A stretch of 64,000 nucleotides of DNA, taken from the NCBI GenBank assembly GCA_916613615.1, contig OU744731.1, forward strand, positions 17,516,328 to 17,580,327, written 5' to 3'. This stretch comes from Steromphala cineraria (lineage: Eukaryota > Mollusca > Gastropoda > Trochida > Trochidae). Positions 45,601 through 60,600 of the stretch are shown one piece after another; positions within the stretch are counted from its first letter, which is position 1; every line of letters begins with the position of its first letter. The notes beneath the pieces were generated by a model. It saw only the letters and a list, made by a program, of their open reading frames with translations. It made no database searches and was not told where the DNA came from. Position numbers and translations under genes: made by a program.

Positions 45601-48600
45601 GACCCCAAATAGGGTCACAGGGGTCACAACCTTAAAAACCTATTTTCATCTTCTTCTCCAGTTCTAAAAGGACTAGAGAGTTGAAAGTGATATGTGCAGA
45701 ATCCTTGGACAATGGGGATTCTAGTTTGTAACTTTGGTGACCCTGTGACCCCAAATAGGGTCACAGGGGTCACAACCTTAACAACCTATTTTCATCTTCT
45801 TCTCCAGTTCTAAAAGGACTAGAGAGTTAAAAACGATATGTGCAGACTCCTTGGCCAATGGGGATTCTAAATTGTAGATTTCGTGACCCCATGACCAAAT
45901 ATAGGGTCACAGGGGTCACAACCTTAAAAACCTATTTTCATCTTCTTCTCCAGTTCCAAAAGGAGTAGAGAGTTAAAAATTATATGTACAGACTCCTTGG
46001 ACAATGGAGATGCTAATTTGTAACTTTGGTGACCCTGTGACCCCAAATAGGGTCACAGGGGTCACAACCTTAAAAACCTATTTTCATCTTCTTCTCCAGT
46101 TCTAAAAGGACTAGAGAGTTAAAAACGATATGTGCTGACTCCTTGGCCAATGGGGATTCTAAATTGTAGATTTCGTGACCCCATGACCACAAATAGGGTC
46201 ACAGGGGTCACAACCTTAAAAACCTATTTTCATCTTCTTCTCCAGTTCTAAAAGGACTAGAGAGTTGAAAGTGATATGTGCAGACTCCTTGGACAATGGG
46301 GATTCTAGTTTGTAACTTTGGTGAACCTGTGACCTCAAATAGGGTCACAGGGGTCACAACCTTAAAATCTATTTTCATCTTCTTCTCCAGTTCTAAAAGG
46401 ACTAGAAAGTTGAAAGTGATATGTGCAGACTCCTTGGACAATGGGGATTCTAATTTGTAACTTTGGTGACCCTGTGACCCCAAATAGGGTCACAGGGGTC
46501 ACAACCTTAAATACCTATTTTCATCTTCTTCTCTAGTAGTAAAAGGACTATAGAGTTGAAAATGATATGTGCAGACTCCTTGGCCAATCGGGATTCTTAA
46601 TTGTAGATTTCGTGACCCCATGACCCCAAATAGGGTCACAGGGGTCACAACCTTAAAAACCTATTTTCATCTTCTTCTCCAGTTCTAAAAGGACTAGAGA
46701 GTTAAAAACGATGTGTGCAGACTCCTTGGCCAATGGGGATTCTAAATTGTAGATTTCGTGACCCCATGACCACAAATAGGGTCACAGGGGTCACAACCTT
46801 AAAAACCTATTTTCATCTTCTTCTCCAGTTCCAAAAGGAGTAGAGAGTTAAAAATTATATGTACAGACTCCTTGGACAATGGAGATGCTAATTTGTAACT
46901 TTGGTGACCCTGTGACCCCAAATAGGGTCACAGGGGTCACAACCTTAAAAACCTATTTTCATCTTCTTCTCCAGTTCTAAAAGGACTAGAGAGTTAAAAA
47001 CGATATGTGCTGACTCCTTGGCCAATGGGGATTCTAAATTGTAGATTTCGTGACCCCATGACCACAAATAGGGTCACAGGGGTCACAACCTTAAAAACCT
47101 ATTTTCATCTTCTTCTCCAGTTCTAAAAGGACTAGAGAGTTGAAAGTGATATGTGCAGACTCCTTGGACAATGGGGATTCTAGTTTGTAACTTTGGTGAA
47201 CCTGTGACCCCAAATAGGGTCACAGGGGTCACAACCTTAAAAATCTATTTTCATCTTCTTCTCCAGTTCTAAAAGGACTAGAAAGTTGAAAGTGATATGT
47301 GCAGACTCCTTGGACAATGGGGATTCTAGTTTGTAACTTTGGTGACCATGTGACCCCAAATAGGGTCACAGGGGTCACAACCTTAAATACCTATTTTCAT
47401 CTTCTTCTCCAGTTCCAAAAGGAGTAGAGAGTTAAAAATTATATGTACAGACTCCTTGGACAATGGAGATGCTAATTTGTAACTTTGGTGACCCTGTGAC
47501 CCCAAATAGGGTCACAGGGGTCACAACCTTAAAAACCTATTTTCATCTTCTTCTCCAGTTCTAAAAGGACTAGAGAGTTAAAAACGATATGTGCTGACTC
47601 CTTGGCCAATGGGGATTCTAAAATGTAGATTTCGTGACCCCATGACCACAAATAGGGTCACAGGGGTCACAACCTTAAATACCTATTTTCATCTTCTTCT
47701 CCAGTTCTAAAAGGACTAGAGAGTTGAAAGTGATATGTGCAGACTCCTTGGACAATGGGGATTCTAGTTTGTAACTTTGGTGAACCTGTGACCTCAAATA
47801 GGGTCACAGGGGTCACAACCTTAAAAATCTATTTTCATCTTCTTCTCCAGTTCTAAAAGGACTAGAAAGTTGAAAGTGATATGTGCAGACTCCTTGGACA
47901 ATGGGGATTCTAATTTGTAACTTTGGTGACCCTGTGACCTCAAATAGGGTCACAGGGGTCACAACCTTAAATACCTATTTTCATCTTCTTCTCTAGTAGT
48001 AAAAGGACTATAGAGTTGAAAATGATATGTGCAGACTCCTTGGCCAATCGGGATTCTTAATTGTAGATTTCGTGACCCCATGACCCAAAATAGGGTCACA
48101 GGGGTCACAACCTTAAAAACCTATTTTCATCTTCTTCTCCAGTTCTAAAAGGACTAGAGAGTTAAAAACGATATGTGCAGACTCCTTGGCCAATGGGGAT
48201 TCTAAATTGTAGATTTCGTGACCCCATGACCACAAATAGGGTCACAGGGGTCACAACCTTAAAAACCTATTTTCATCTTCTTCTCCAGTTCAAAAAGGAG
48301 TAGAGAGTTAAAAATTATATGTACAGACTCCTTGGACAATGGAGATGCTAATTTGTAACTTTGGTGACCCTGTGACCCCAAATAGGGTCACAGGGGTCCC
48401 AACCTTAAAAACCTATTTTCATCTTCTTCTCCAATTCTAAAAGGACTAGAGAGTTAAAAACGATATGTGCTGACTCCTTGGCCAATGGGGATTCTAAATT
48501 GTAGATTTCGTGACCCCATGACCACAAATAGGGTCACAGGGGTCACAACCTTAAAAACCTATTTTCATCTTCTTCTCCAGTTCTAAAAGGACTAGAGAGT

Positions 48601-51600
48601 TGAAAGTGATATGTGCAGACTCCTTGGACAATGGGGATTCTAGTTTGTAACTTTGGTGAACCTGTGACCCCAAATAGGGTCACAGGAGTCACAACCTTAA
48701 AAATCTATTTTCATCTTCTTCTCCAGTTCTAAAAGGACTAGAAAGTTGAAAGGGATATGTGCAGACTCCTTGGACAATGGGGATTCTAATTTGTAACTTT
48801 GGTGACCCTGTGACCCCAAATAGGGTCACAGGGGTCACAACCTTAAATACCTATTTTCATCTTCTTCTCTAGTAGTAAAAGGACTATAGAGTTGAAAATG
48901 ATATGTGCAGACTCCTTGGCCAATCGGGATTCTTAATTGTAGATTTCGTGACCCCATGACCCCAAATAGGGTCACAGGGGTCACAACCTTAAAAACCTAT
49001 TTTCATCTTCTTCTCCAGTTCTAAAAGGACTAGAGAGTTAAAAACGATATGTGCAGACTCCTTGGCCAATGGGGATTCTAAATTGTAGATTTCGTGACCC
49101 CATGACCACAAATAGGGTCACAGGGGTCACAACCTTAAAAACCTATTTTCATCTTCTTCTCCAGTTCCAAAAGGAGTAGAGAGTTAAAAATTATATGTAC
49201 GGACTCCTTGGACAATGGAGATGCTAATTTGTAACTTTGGTGACCCTGTGACCCCAAATAGGGTCACAGGGGTCACAACCTTAAAAACCTATTTTCATCT
49301 TCTTCTCCAGTTCTAAAAGGACTAGAGAGTTAAAAACGATATGTGCTGACTCCTTGGCCAATGGGGATTCTAAATTGTAGATTTCGTGACCCCATGACCA
49401 CAAATAGGGTCACAGGGGTCACAACCTTAAAAACCTATTTTCATCTTCTTCTCCAGTTCTAAAAGGACTAGAGAGTTGAAAGTGATATGTGCAGACTCCT
49501 TGGACAATGGGGATTCTAGTTTGTAACTTTGGTGAACCTGTGACCCCAAATAGGGTCACAGGGGTCACAACCTTAAAAATCTATTTTCATCTTCTTCTCC
49601 AGTTCTAAAAGGACTAGAAAGTTGAAAGTGATATGTGCAGACTCCTTGGACAATAGGGATTCTAGTTTGTAACTTTGGTGACCCTGTGACCCCAAATAGG
49701 GTCACAGGGGTCACAACCTTAAATACCTATTTTCATCTTCTTCTCCAGTTCCAAAAGGAGTAGAGAGTTAAAAATTATATGTACAGACTCCTTGGACAAT
49801 GGAGATGCTAATTTGTAACTTTGGTGACCCTGTGACCCCAAATAGGGTCACAGGGGTCACAACCTTAAAAACCTATTTTCATCTTCTTCTCCAGTTCTAA
49901 AAGGACTAGAGAGTTAAAAACGATATGTGCTGACTCCTTGGCCAATGGGGATTCTAAATTGTAGATTTCGTGACCCCATGACCACAAATAGGGTCACAGG
50001 GGTCACAACCTTAAAAACCTATTTTCATCTTCTTCTCCAGTTCTAAAAGGACTAGAGAGTTGAAAGTGATATGTGCAGACTCCTTGGACAATAGGGATTC
50101 TAGTTTGTAACTTTGGTGAACCTGTGACCTCAAATAGGGTCACAGGGGTCACAACCTTAAAAATCTATTTTCATCTTCTTCTCCAGTTCTAAAAGGACTA
50201 GAAAGTTGAAAGTGATATGTGCAGACTCCTTGGACAATGGGGATTCTAATTTGTAACTTTGGTGACCCTGTGACCCCAAATAGGGTCACAGGGGTCACAA
50301 CCTTAAATACCTATTTTCATCTTCTTCTCTAGTAGTAAAAGGACTATAGAGTTGAAAATGATATGTGCAGACTCCTTGGCCAATCGGGATTCTTAATTGT
50401 AGATTTCGTGACCCCATGACCCCAAATAGGGTCACAGGGGTCACAACCTTAAAAACCTATTTTCATCTTCTTCTCAAGTTCTAAAAGGACTAGAGAGTTA
50501 AAAACGATATGTGCAGACTCCTTGGCCAATGGGGATTCTAAATTGTAGATTTCGTGACCCCATGACCACAAATAGGGTCACAGGGGTCACAACCTTAAAA
50601 ACCTATTTTCATCTTCTTCTCCAGTTCTAAAAGGACTAGAGAGTTGAAAGTGATATGTGCAGACTCCTTGGACATTGGGGATTCTAAATTGTAGATTTCG
50701 TGACCCCATGACCACAAATAGGGTCACAGGGGTCACAACCTTAAAAACCTATTTTCATCTTCTTCTCCAGTTCTAAAAGGACTAGAGAGTTAAAAATTAT
50801 ATGTACAGACTCCTTGGACAATGGAGATGCTAATTTGTAACTTTGGTGACCCTGTGACCCCAAATAGGGTCACAGGGGTCACAACCTTAAAAACCTATTT
50901 TCATCTTCTTCTCCAGTTCTAAAAGGACTAGAGAGTTAAAAACGATATGTGCAGACTCCTTGGCCAATGGGGATTCTAAATTGTAGATTTCGTGACCCCA
51001 TGACCACAAATAGGGTCACAGGGGTCACAACCTTAAAAACCTATTTTCATCTTCTTCTCCAGTTCTAAAAGGACTAGAGAGTTGAAAGTGATATGTGCAG
51101 ACTCCTTGGACAATGGGGATTCTAAATTGTAGATTTCGTGACCCCATGACCACAAATAGGGTCACAGGGGTCACAACCTTAAAAATCTATTTTCATCTTC
51201 TTCTCCAGTTCTAAAAGGACTAGAAAGTTGAAAGTGATATGTGCAGACTCCTTGGACAATGGGGATTCTAATTTGTAACTTTGGTGACCCTGTGACCCCA
51301 AATAGGGTCACAGGGGTCACAACCTTAAATACCTATTTTCATCTTCTTCTCTAGTACTAAAAGGACTATAGAGTTGAAAATGATATGTGCAGACTCCTTG
51401 GCCAATCGGGATTCTTAATTGTAGATTTCGTGACCCCATGACCCCAAATAGGGTCACAGGGGTCACAACCTTAAAAACCAACTCTCATCTTCTTCTCCAG
51501 TTCCAAAAGGTCTAGAGAGTTAATATTGATATGTGCAGACTCCTTGGACAATGGGGATTCTAATTTGTAACTTTGGTGACCCTGTGACCCCAAATAGGGT

Positions 51601-54600
51601 CACAGGGGTCACAACCTTAAATACCTATTTTCATCTTCTTCTCTAGTAGTAAAAGGACTATAGAGTTGAAAATGATATGTGCAGACTCCTTGGCCAATCG
51701 GGATTCTTAATTGTAGATTTCGTGACCCCATGACCCCAAATAGGGTCACAGGGGTCACAACCTTAAAAACCTATTTTCATCTTCTTCTCCAGTTCTAAAA
51801 GGACTAGAGAGTTAAAAACGATATGTGCAGACTCCTGGGCCAATGGGGATTCTAAATTGTAGATTTCGTGACCCCATGACCACAAATAGGGTCACAGGGG
51901 TCACAACCTTAAAAACCTATTTTCATCTTCTTCTCCAGTTCCAAAAGGAGTAGAGAGTTAAAAATTATATGTACGGACTCCTTGGACAATGGAGATGCTA
52001 ATTTGTAACTTTGGTGACCCTGTGACCCCAAATAGGGTCACAGGGGTCACAACCTTAAAAACCTATTTTCATCTTCTTCTCCAGTTCTAAAAGGACTAGA
52101 GAGTTAAAAACGATATGTGCAGACTCCTTGGCCAATGGGGATTCTAAATTGTAGATTTCGTGACCCCATGACCACAAATAGGGTCACAGGGGTCACAACC
52201 TTAAAAACCTATTTTCATCTTCTTCTCCAGTTCTAAAAGGACTAGAGAGTTGAAAGTGATATGTGCAGACTCCTTGGACAATGGGGATTCTAGTTTGTAA
52301 CTTTGGTGAACCTGTGACCCCAAATAGGGTCACAGGGGTCACAACCTTAAAAATCTATTTTCATCTTCTTCTCCAGTTCTAAAAGGACTAGAAAGTTGAA
52401 AGTGATATGTGCAGACTCCTTGGACAATAGGGATTCTAGTTTGTAACTTTGGTGACCCTGTGACCCCAAATAGGGTCACAGGGGTCACAACCTTAAATAC
52501 CTATTTTCATCTTCTTCTCCAGTTCCAAAAGGAGTAGAGAGTTAAAAATTATATGTACAGACTCCTTGGACAATGGAGATGCTAATTTGTAACTTTGGTG
52601 ACCCTGTGACCCCAAATAGGGTCACAGGGGTCACAACCTTAAAAACCTATTTTCATCTTCTTCTCCAGTTCTAAAAGGACTAGAGAGTTAAAAACGATAT
52701 GTGCTGACTCCTTGGCCAATGGGGATTCTAAATTGTAGATTTCGTGACCCCATGACCACAAATAGGGTCACAGGGGTCACAACCTTAAAAACCTATTTTC
52801 ATCTTCTTCTCCAGTTCTAAAAGGACTAGAGAGTTGAAAGTGATATGTGCAGACTCCTTGGACAATAGGGATTCTAGTTTGTAACTTTGGTGAACCTGTG
52901 ACCTCAAATAGGGTCACAGGGGTCACAACCTTAAAAATCTATTTTCATCTTCTTCTCCAGTTCTAAAAGGACTAGAAAGTTGAAAGTGATATGTGCAGAC
53001 TCCTTGGACAATGGGGATTCTAATTTGTAACTTTGGTGACCCTGTGACCCCAAATAGGGTCACAGGGGTCACAACCTTAAATACCTATTTTCATCTTCTT
53101 CTCTAGTAGTAAAAGGACTATAGAGTCGAAAATGATATGTGCAGACTCCTTGGCCAATCGGGATTCTTAATTGTAGATTTCGTGACCCCATGACCCCAAA
53201 TAGGGTCACAGGGGTCACAACCTTAAAAACCTATTTTCATCTTCTTCTCCAGTTCTAAAAGGACTAGAGAGTTAAAAACGATATGTGCAGACTCCTTGGC
53301 CAATGGGGATTCTAAATTGTAGATTTCGTGACCCCATGACCACAAATAGGGTCACAGGGGTCACAACCTTAAAAACCTATTTTCATCTTCTTCTCCAGTT
53401 CTAAAAGGACTAGAGAGTTGAAAGTGATATGTGCAGACTCCTTGGACAATGGGGATTCTAAATTGTAGATTTCGTGACCCCATGACCACAAATAGGGTCA
53501 CAGGGGTCACAACCTTAAAAACCTATTTTCATCTTCTTCTCCAGTTCTAAAAGGAGTAGAGAGTTAAAAATTATATGTACAGACTCCTTGGACAATGGAG
53601 ATGCTAATTTGTAACTTTGGTGACCCTGTGACCCCAAATAGGGTCACAGGGGTCACAACCTTAAAAACCTATTTTCATCTTCTTCTCTAGTTCTAAAAGG
53701 ACTAGAGAGTTAAAAACGATATGTGCAGACTCCTTGGCCAATGGGGATTCTAAATTGTAGATTTCGTGACCCCATGACCACAAATAGGGTCACAGGGGTC
53801 ACAACCTTAAAAACCTATTTTCATCTTCTTCTCCAGTTCTAAAAGGACTAGAGAGTTGAAAGTGATATGTGCAGACTCCTTGGACAATGGGGATTCTAAA
53901 TTGTAGATTTCGTGACCCCATGACCACAAATAGGGTCACAGGGGTCACAACCTTAAAAATCTATTTTCATCTTCTTCTCCAGTTCTAAAAGGACTAGAAA
54001 GTTGAAAGTGATATGTGCAGACTCCTTGGACAATGGGGATTCTAATTTGTAACTTTGGTGACCCTGTGACCCCAAATAGGGTCACAGGGGTCACACCTTA
54101 AATACCTATTTTCATCTTCTTCTCTAGTACTAAAAGGACTATAGAGTTGAAAATGATATGTGCAGACTCCTTGGCCAATCGGGATTCTTAATTGTAGATT
54201 TCGTGACCCCATGACCCCAAATAGGGTCACAGGGGTCACAACCTTAAAAACCAACTCTCATCTTCTTCTCCAGTTCCAAAAGGTCTAGAGAGTTAATATT
54301 GATATGTGCAGACTCCTTGGACAATGGGGATTCTAATTTGTAACTTTGGTGACCCTGTGACCCCAAATAGGGTCACAGGGTTCACAACCTTAAAAAACTA
54401 TTTTCGTCTTCTTCTCAAGTTCCAAAAGGTCTAGAGAGCTGAAATTATATGTGCAGACTCCTTGGCAAATGGGGATTCTTAATTGTAGATTTCGTGACCC
54501 CATGACCCCAAATAGGGTCACAGGGGTCACAACCTTAAAAACTTATTTTTATCATCATCTTTAGCTCCTTAAGGTCTATTGAGCTGAAAGACTGCATGTA

Positions 54601-57600
54601 GACTCCTTGGCCAATTGGGATTCTTAACTGTAGGTTTTGTGACCCCATGACCCCAAATAGGGTCACAGGGGTCACAACCTTAAAAACCTATTTTTCTCCA
54701 TTAGATGACAGTCTATGGCAAATTTATTTCTCCTTGGATATTTTAGTGTTGACTTCTTTCACTGTCTGATATTGGCGATCTAGAAAGTGTTGAATAATAA
54801 TACATTTGTTTTGTAAATTTGTTAAAGGTTTTCTTGCAATTGGTAACATCAGTTTCATTTTTAGCACATCTTGCCTGTATAAAGCAAACTTGATATGATG
54901 CCTGATGAGCTACAGAGCCAATGGCTCTATTTTTTAAAAATGGGTTACGGGCTTACGTCTGAAATATATAATAACTTTTGGTTTCAGAGTATGTCTTACA
55001 TTTGAATACAACTCCATGGCTTCTCAATGTAAAACCTTTCTCGGGGGTTATTTTGAGTTCACAACATGCCTCTAAAACAATAGACGAAATCCCTGATGGG
55101 TTCCTAAGACGAAATACGTAGCAAAAATATACTTCTTGTTCTTGCGCTCCAAAATAACGCTTTCATTATTACGTAATATTCTCACTAGAAAAAAACGATT
55201 ATCTTTAAAAGAATTTTAGCAATAGTGTTTATTTACAGATTTTAATAAATATTCCATTGTCAGTATGTAATGGCACAAGAGAAACAGATATTAACATGGC
55301 AACAAATGTAAAACTAGCTTGATTTATTGTGCACAATCATTGGCTACTCAAGACAAGTTCAAACTTCATCATGAAGAATAACCTTTGGTTAGCTTCAGAG
55401 TGGATCCATTACGTGAAGGGAACCTAGGTAAATGTCATTGCAATCACAAATACCTACATCAAACTTCGAGATCATTATCGTCACACCTGAAATATGAACA
55501 AAATAGAATACAATGTCACCTCGTTTAATAGTTCGAAAAAGCATTCATTAGTTAAAGTGTGCTTAGAATCAAAGACTTATTTGCGACTAATATTCGAATG
55601 ATTTAGTGTTTTGATCTTTTAAAATCTAGATATTTTATCCGATATCGTTTCAAGGAACACTACTATCAAGATAACTAAAATTATACTCTAAGTTTAAATT
55701 ATTGAAAATGAACCTTAATACTTTTGCCTTGAGACGGTAAATTCCGTTTATTTGACATCATAGTTCTCAATGTCTTGTTAAGTGTCATATGTTATACATT
55801 AATCAGATTTTGAATTGACACATATCATTATACTCTGTATGCCGATTGACAGAAAGAAAATCTGCTTTATTTACATGTCTCCTAGTTATGTGACATATGA
55901 AATAAACTGGTGTGGTAACAAAAGTTTACAAACGGTAGAATAAATTGGCTCGCCAGTCCTACATTGTCAGGTTTTCTATATATTCTTTGTACTATATGAC
56001 CAGGAATTCACAACAATACTCACCTGCATTGTTGTTTTTCTGTTATTTTTAGAAAAAAATGGATTAATGTGTTGTAGATATTTTTATCATGCACAATCTC
56101 TTACACACGTAAGAGATTAGTTTGTCCACGCGGTGTAAGTCCTTTAATCACCCTATAGTTACTTAAAATAACTCATCTCGGACTCCGCCCTAATTTTTTT
56201 TTTAAATAACTACCTTGTAAGGGTAATTAACCTTAACATGGCACTATCATGTGATGAACAAAATATTTAGGGATTTGACTACCTTGATGCATACAACTGT
56301 TGAAAGATCGTACAAGGTAGATAAAACAATTAGTCCCTGTATCAATAGTAACCTGGGTATGGAATTATGTACTTACACTTACTTCATCCATGTTCAAATT
56401 GAGGAAGCTGGTGTAAGTACAATGACAATTTGATCCTTTCAGAGGCCCTCAAGTTTGTCATGTGCAAGCAGTGCAACTACAATGGGCAGATCCGACCCGT
56501 GTCCTCGAGAATTTGCAAAGATGACGACATTGCAGAGGCCGACAGCCTACAGACAGTCCAGGTAGGTTGTCACACTCTTCTCCTTTACTGAAGCTATGCT
56601 ATCGTTCCACCTCATCTCTTTTACAAGTGAGATTTATATCACTGTTCGTTAAAATGATATTTGAACCACCTGCATATCACTCATATACAACAAATTGTAA
56701 ATAATTTCATTACTTGCTGATTTTAAAAGAGAATTGTATTTTTGAAGAATTCAAATTTCAATTTATGAATAAAGGGAGGAGCATATTTGTGAACCAGGTG
56801 CATTTTAAAACCAGAATTAAATCTGGTTCGCATGAGGTAAGCTGCAAGATATAGTAAAATGTTATTCTGTCTTCATTCTCTTAAATATGACATGGATCAA
56901 TAAATATCTTTAACTTTAAATGCACCACTTTTAAAAACCTTTGAATAACCATGTCTTTTGAAAGGCTCATGTAGAGTCTGGGGAAGGTCCTGCTCCACCT
57001 ACTGCATCTGCTCATCTACAAGAAGGGAACAAATCTTGTGTATTTGATGGTGGACAGAGGGATGTTAACAATGGGCAAAATGTTCAGAACCAACAACTCC
57101 AAAACAATCCCGAACATCCGCAGGTGCCCTATTTCGTAAATCCGAGGATGTCCATGCCACAACCCCAACAGACACAGCCAAGTATGAAACCCCAGCAGGG
57201 GCCTGAAGGCAACACTATTCAAGGCATACAAACACAACCTTATGGATATGGTGAACACCCTCAGTATGACCACGGAATGCAGCTGCAACATGATCAAGGA
57301 ATGCAACATCACCCGGGCACAGGAATGCAACCAATCTATGGCTTCAGAATGCAACATCAACATGGCCAAGGAATGCAAAATCAACCGGTCCAAGGAATTC
57401 AGCCAGGCTATGGCTTGCCAATGCAACATCAGCAGGGCCAAGGAATACAACTTCAGCATGGCCCAGGAATGCAACATCAGCAGGTCCCAGGAATGCAGTA
57501 TCAACAAGGAAAGGGAATATATCCTCAGCATGGCCAAGGAATACAACATCCGCAAGGCCTAGGAATACAACCTAAACATAGTCAAGGGGAACCTCAGATT

Positions 57601-60600
57601 CATCATGGAATAGAACCTAGAATTGGACAAACACCACATCTAGAATTTCAGTCATTTGATGACCCTCGAATGCGCAATCAACTTGGGTTTAGAAATCAAA
57701 ATCCGCCAGGACCTAGAATGTCTTTTCAACAACCCCCTTATCAAGATCACTATTCGCACCAGACCCAGCATCCTTATTCTCAAGCAGGACATCCTCAATT
57801 TAATCCTGGTCATTTCCAAAATGTTCCACAATTCAGGGGTCCTCAAGAAGGATATCAGTACGGGCATCCCGGCTTCAACCCAGCATTTCAACCTCCATCA
57901 TATGAGAAGCCTGGGTCCTACCAACACCAACATCCACACACAGAGATTTCTCCGACACGGACACCTTCAGATTTTGTGGACACAAACACATCTCATCGAC
58001 GTGAATCTATTGGATCTGAACAATCAAAAGATCGCCAAGGTTTGTTTAAACCTTCATGATCTAAAACCTCTTTTTTTCAAAATCGTAATCGTCATCTCCG
58101 TAATTATCAGGTTCTCATTTTAAACTTTATTTCATTTAAATAGAGTAACGTTTTTATCCAATATAATCAGAATAAAATGACACTGTTACATATTTTTCAC
58201 TCCTCAACTTTGCATTCGTCTCTAATTCATGGTATGATTTTTTGCCTTATACCTTGTTCAGAACCGGAGGTACGAAGGTCCTGTTTGGTTGAAGTCAAGG
58301 ACCTTCCCGCGGATAGCACAGAGGATGCAGTGATCAATTACTTCGAGAACAAGAGGAGTGGTGGTGGAAGTGTAAAAAAGGTTACACTTGATATGAAGAG
58401 GAAAACCGCACTTGTCGACTTCGAGGAATCAGAGGGTAAGTTATGATAGGAGTAATGCTTTGAATTAGAATATACCAAAAAAATCAGATTTCCGGATAAC
58501 AGCTTGACGCAATGAATTGGAATTTATGTAAAAACCTTGTTTCCCTAAAGATATTTTTCCTTATTCATAATCACATCGACTTCAAGAATGTCAATTTTGG
58601 AAACTTGCTTCCTATTTTTAAAATGAATAGAAAAGGTTCAGTAGTTAAGGAAGGACATATCCATCAGTGTTGCCTACTCAACAGTAAAATACTTCTGTTA
58701 TTACTTTTTATCTGAAACAAGGTGATATCATTGCAATAACTACATTGTCACCAACAGTTTACCATACATCTGATTATGTTCTAATTGCCATTGATTACAT
58801 GAACATGTTGAAACTGTTGTATAGGTCATTGTACTTACTTATTTATGACATAGCATAAGGCAATATACTAACAGCTCAATCCGAATCAGCTCTGGTCTTC
58901 CTATTCAAATGCTTCTCATGTCTCTGCAATTAGTTAAACTTGATCCTCTTTGTCACCCAACCAGTTGTTTAATTTTCGCTCCTGTCTCTCTTTCCCTGAA
59001 GGTCCTAGTATTAGATGAAAGCAACTTCAATGCATAACATAGATTCTCTGATAATTCTAAACAAAGGCAGTGTTGTTTTCCAGTTGCTGAAAACGTGATC
59101 AAGAGAAATCATTCCATCAACCAGAAACAGGTGCATGTTTCATTGCATGATGAAGATGAAGACAAAGATGGAGGTGATGGGTCTGGGGATGAAGAAGACA
59201 AACCATCCTGTACTATTGAAGTGAGAGGCTTCAGGGAGGGTACTCCCGTTGACACTATTGAGATGTATTTTGAGAATAAGAGAAGCGGAGGAGGCAATGT
59301 GGTTTCATGTGAGAGACAAGGCGATGCGGTATTCATCACTTTCGAGACACATGAAGGTATATATATATATAATATAGATAATTCAATAATTGATATATTT
59401 CATTCATAGTCTTGTGATTTCTGCATTCTCCTAGATCTTGTCTTGCATATTTATTATCAAGAATAATAAATTCCATTTACTGTTTTAGGGTGAAACCGTA
59501 TAAATGTTGTTTGTTAGTTTAGCAGCAGTAGTGGAAACATGGATGGAGACAGCCCCGTTCCCATTGGTTTATTTGAATGGCACCTGTATGCTCTTTCGTT
59601 TAGTTAATGGACGAGAGTTTTATAATTAGCTGGCTATATAGAGATATGAGGCTTTTGACCAGATATCAGTACATATGCATGTGTAAGGGTCTATCGATGT
59701 TTATACGATTTGGAAGCAGTCTTGTTATGATCTTGCAAAATTTAGGTCTGAATTGTAGGAATACTGAGCGGTTATTTTCTGTAATCCCTGAAGTCTCAGA
59801 TAAACATTTTTGATTAATATGGATATTCAAGTTGTCACCTATTCTATGTTGTAGTGAGGAATGCTGAAGACATACATAAGACTTCAAACACGCCTCTGTT
59901 AAACGATGACTAATCTCATTTGACTTTTATGCCACTACATGTTGTCATAGAAACTTTAAGTATTTCGAGACAACTCCATGGTTGGACGTTATGATTGTCT
60001 GCATATGAAATCAAGCTACAAAAATAACAACACAGTCAGTCAAGATGAGAATATATATCATCATTAAGACTCTATTATGACACATTGTAACAACTCCTAT
60101 GAGGTCATCAGCGTTATGCTACAACCTATCGCTGATGAAGCAGGATGTCATGAGGTTAAATCAACGAATATTCGGTAGTTTCAACCGAATATTATTCTTT
60201 ATACCATGTTAATCAAATCTGTTCCAGTGGTAGAGAAAGTTCTCGCAAGAAACCATGAGGTCGACAAGAAAACACTAGACGTGAAACTGCATAAGCCAAA
60301 ACTTTGCTACAAGAACCGATTCCTCGTATCTAACCTGAACACGACAACAACCAGGGAAAGTCTGAAGAACTTCATGGAGGCTAGGTCACGCTGTGACGTC
60401 ACTGATGTCCAATACGGAGACACTCCTGGGATAGCACTGGTGTCATTCGATGAGGAGAACGCTCCGGGTAACATTTTCTTAGTTTTATTTAGTTTTTATT
60501 CATTTAAATGATTGATATGAGTAATACATGACGTTTCAGGTGCTGAAAAGGGATATTTATGTGGATAGGATAGATGTATTTCTTTCAAACCGAATCATGT

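Noticed and set aside
46208..54254. Short frames inside the 146-bp satellite
   Set aside because: They occur in a few units only and are broken in most others.
44815..54935. Possible CRISPR array
   Set aside because: Whole 146-bp units repeat without unique spacers, inside a eukaryotic intron.
57016..57891. Minus-strand frames and second plus-strand frames across gene B exon 3
   Set aside because: The 24-bp repeat keeps other frames open by periodicity; only the GMQxQxGQ frame joins neighbouring exons in phase.
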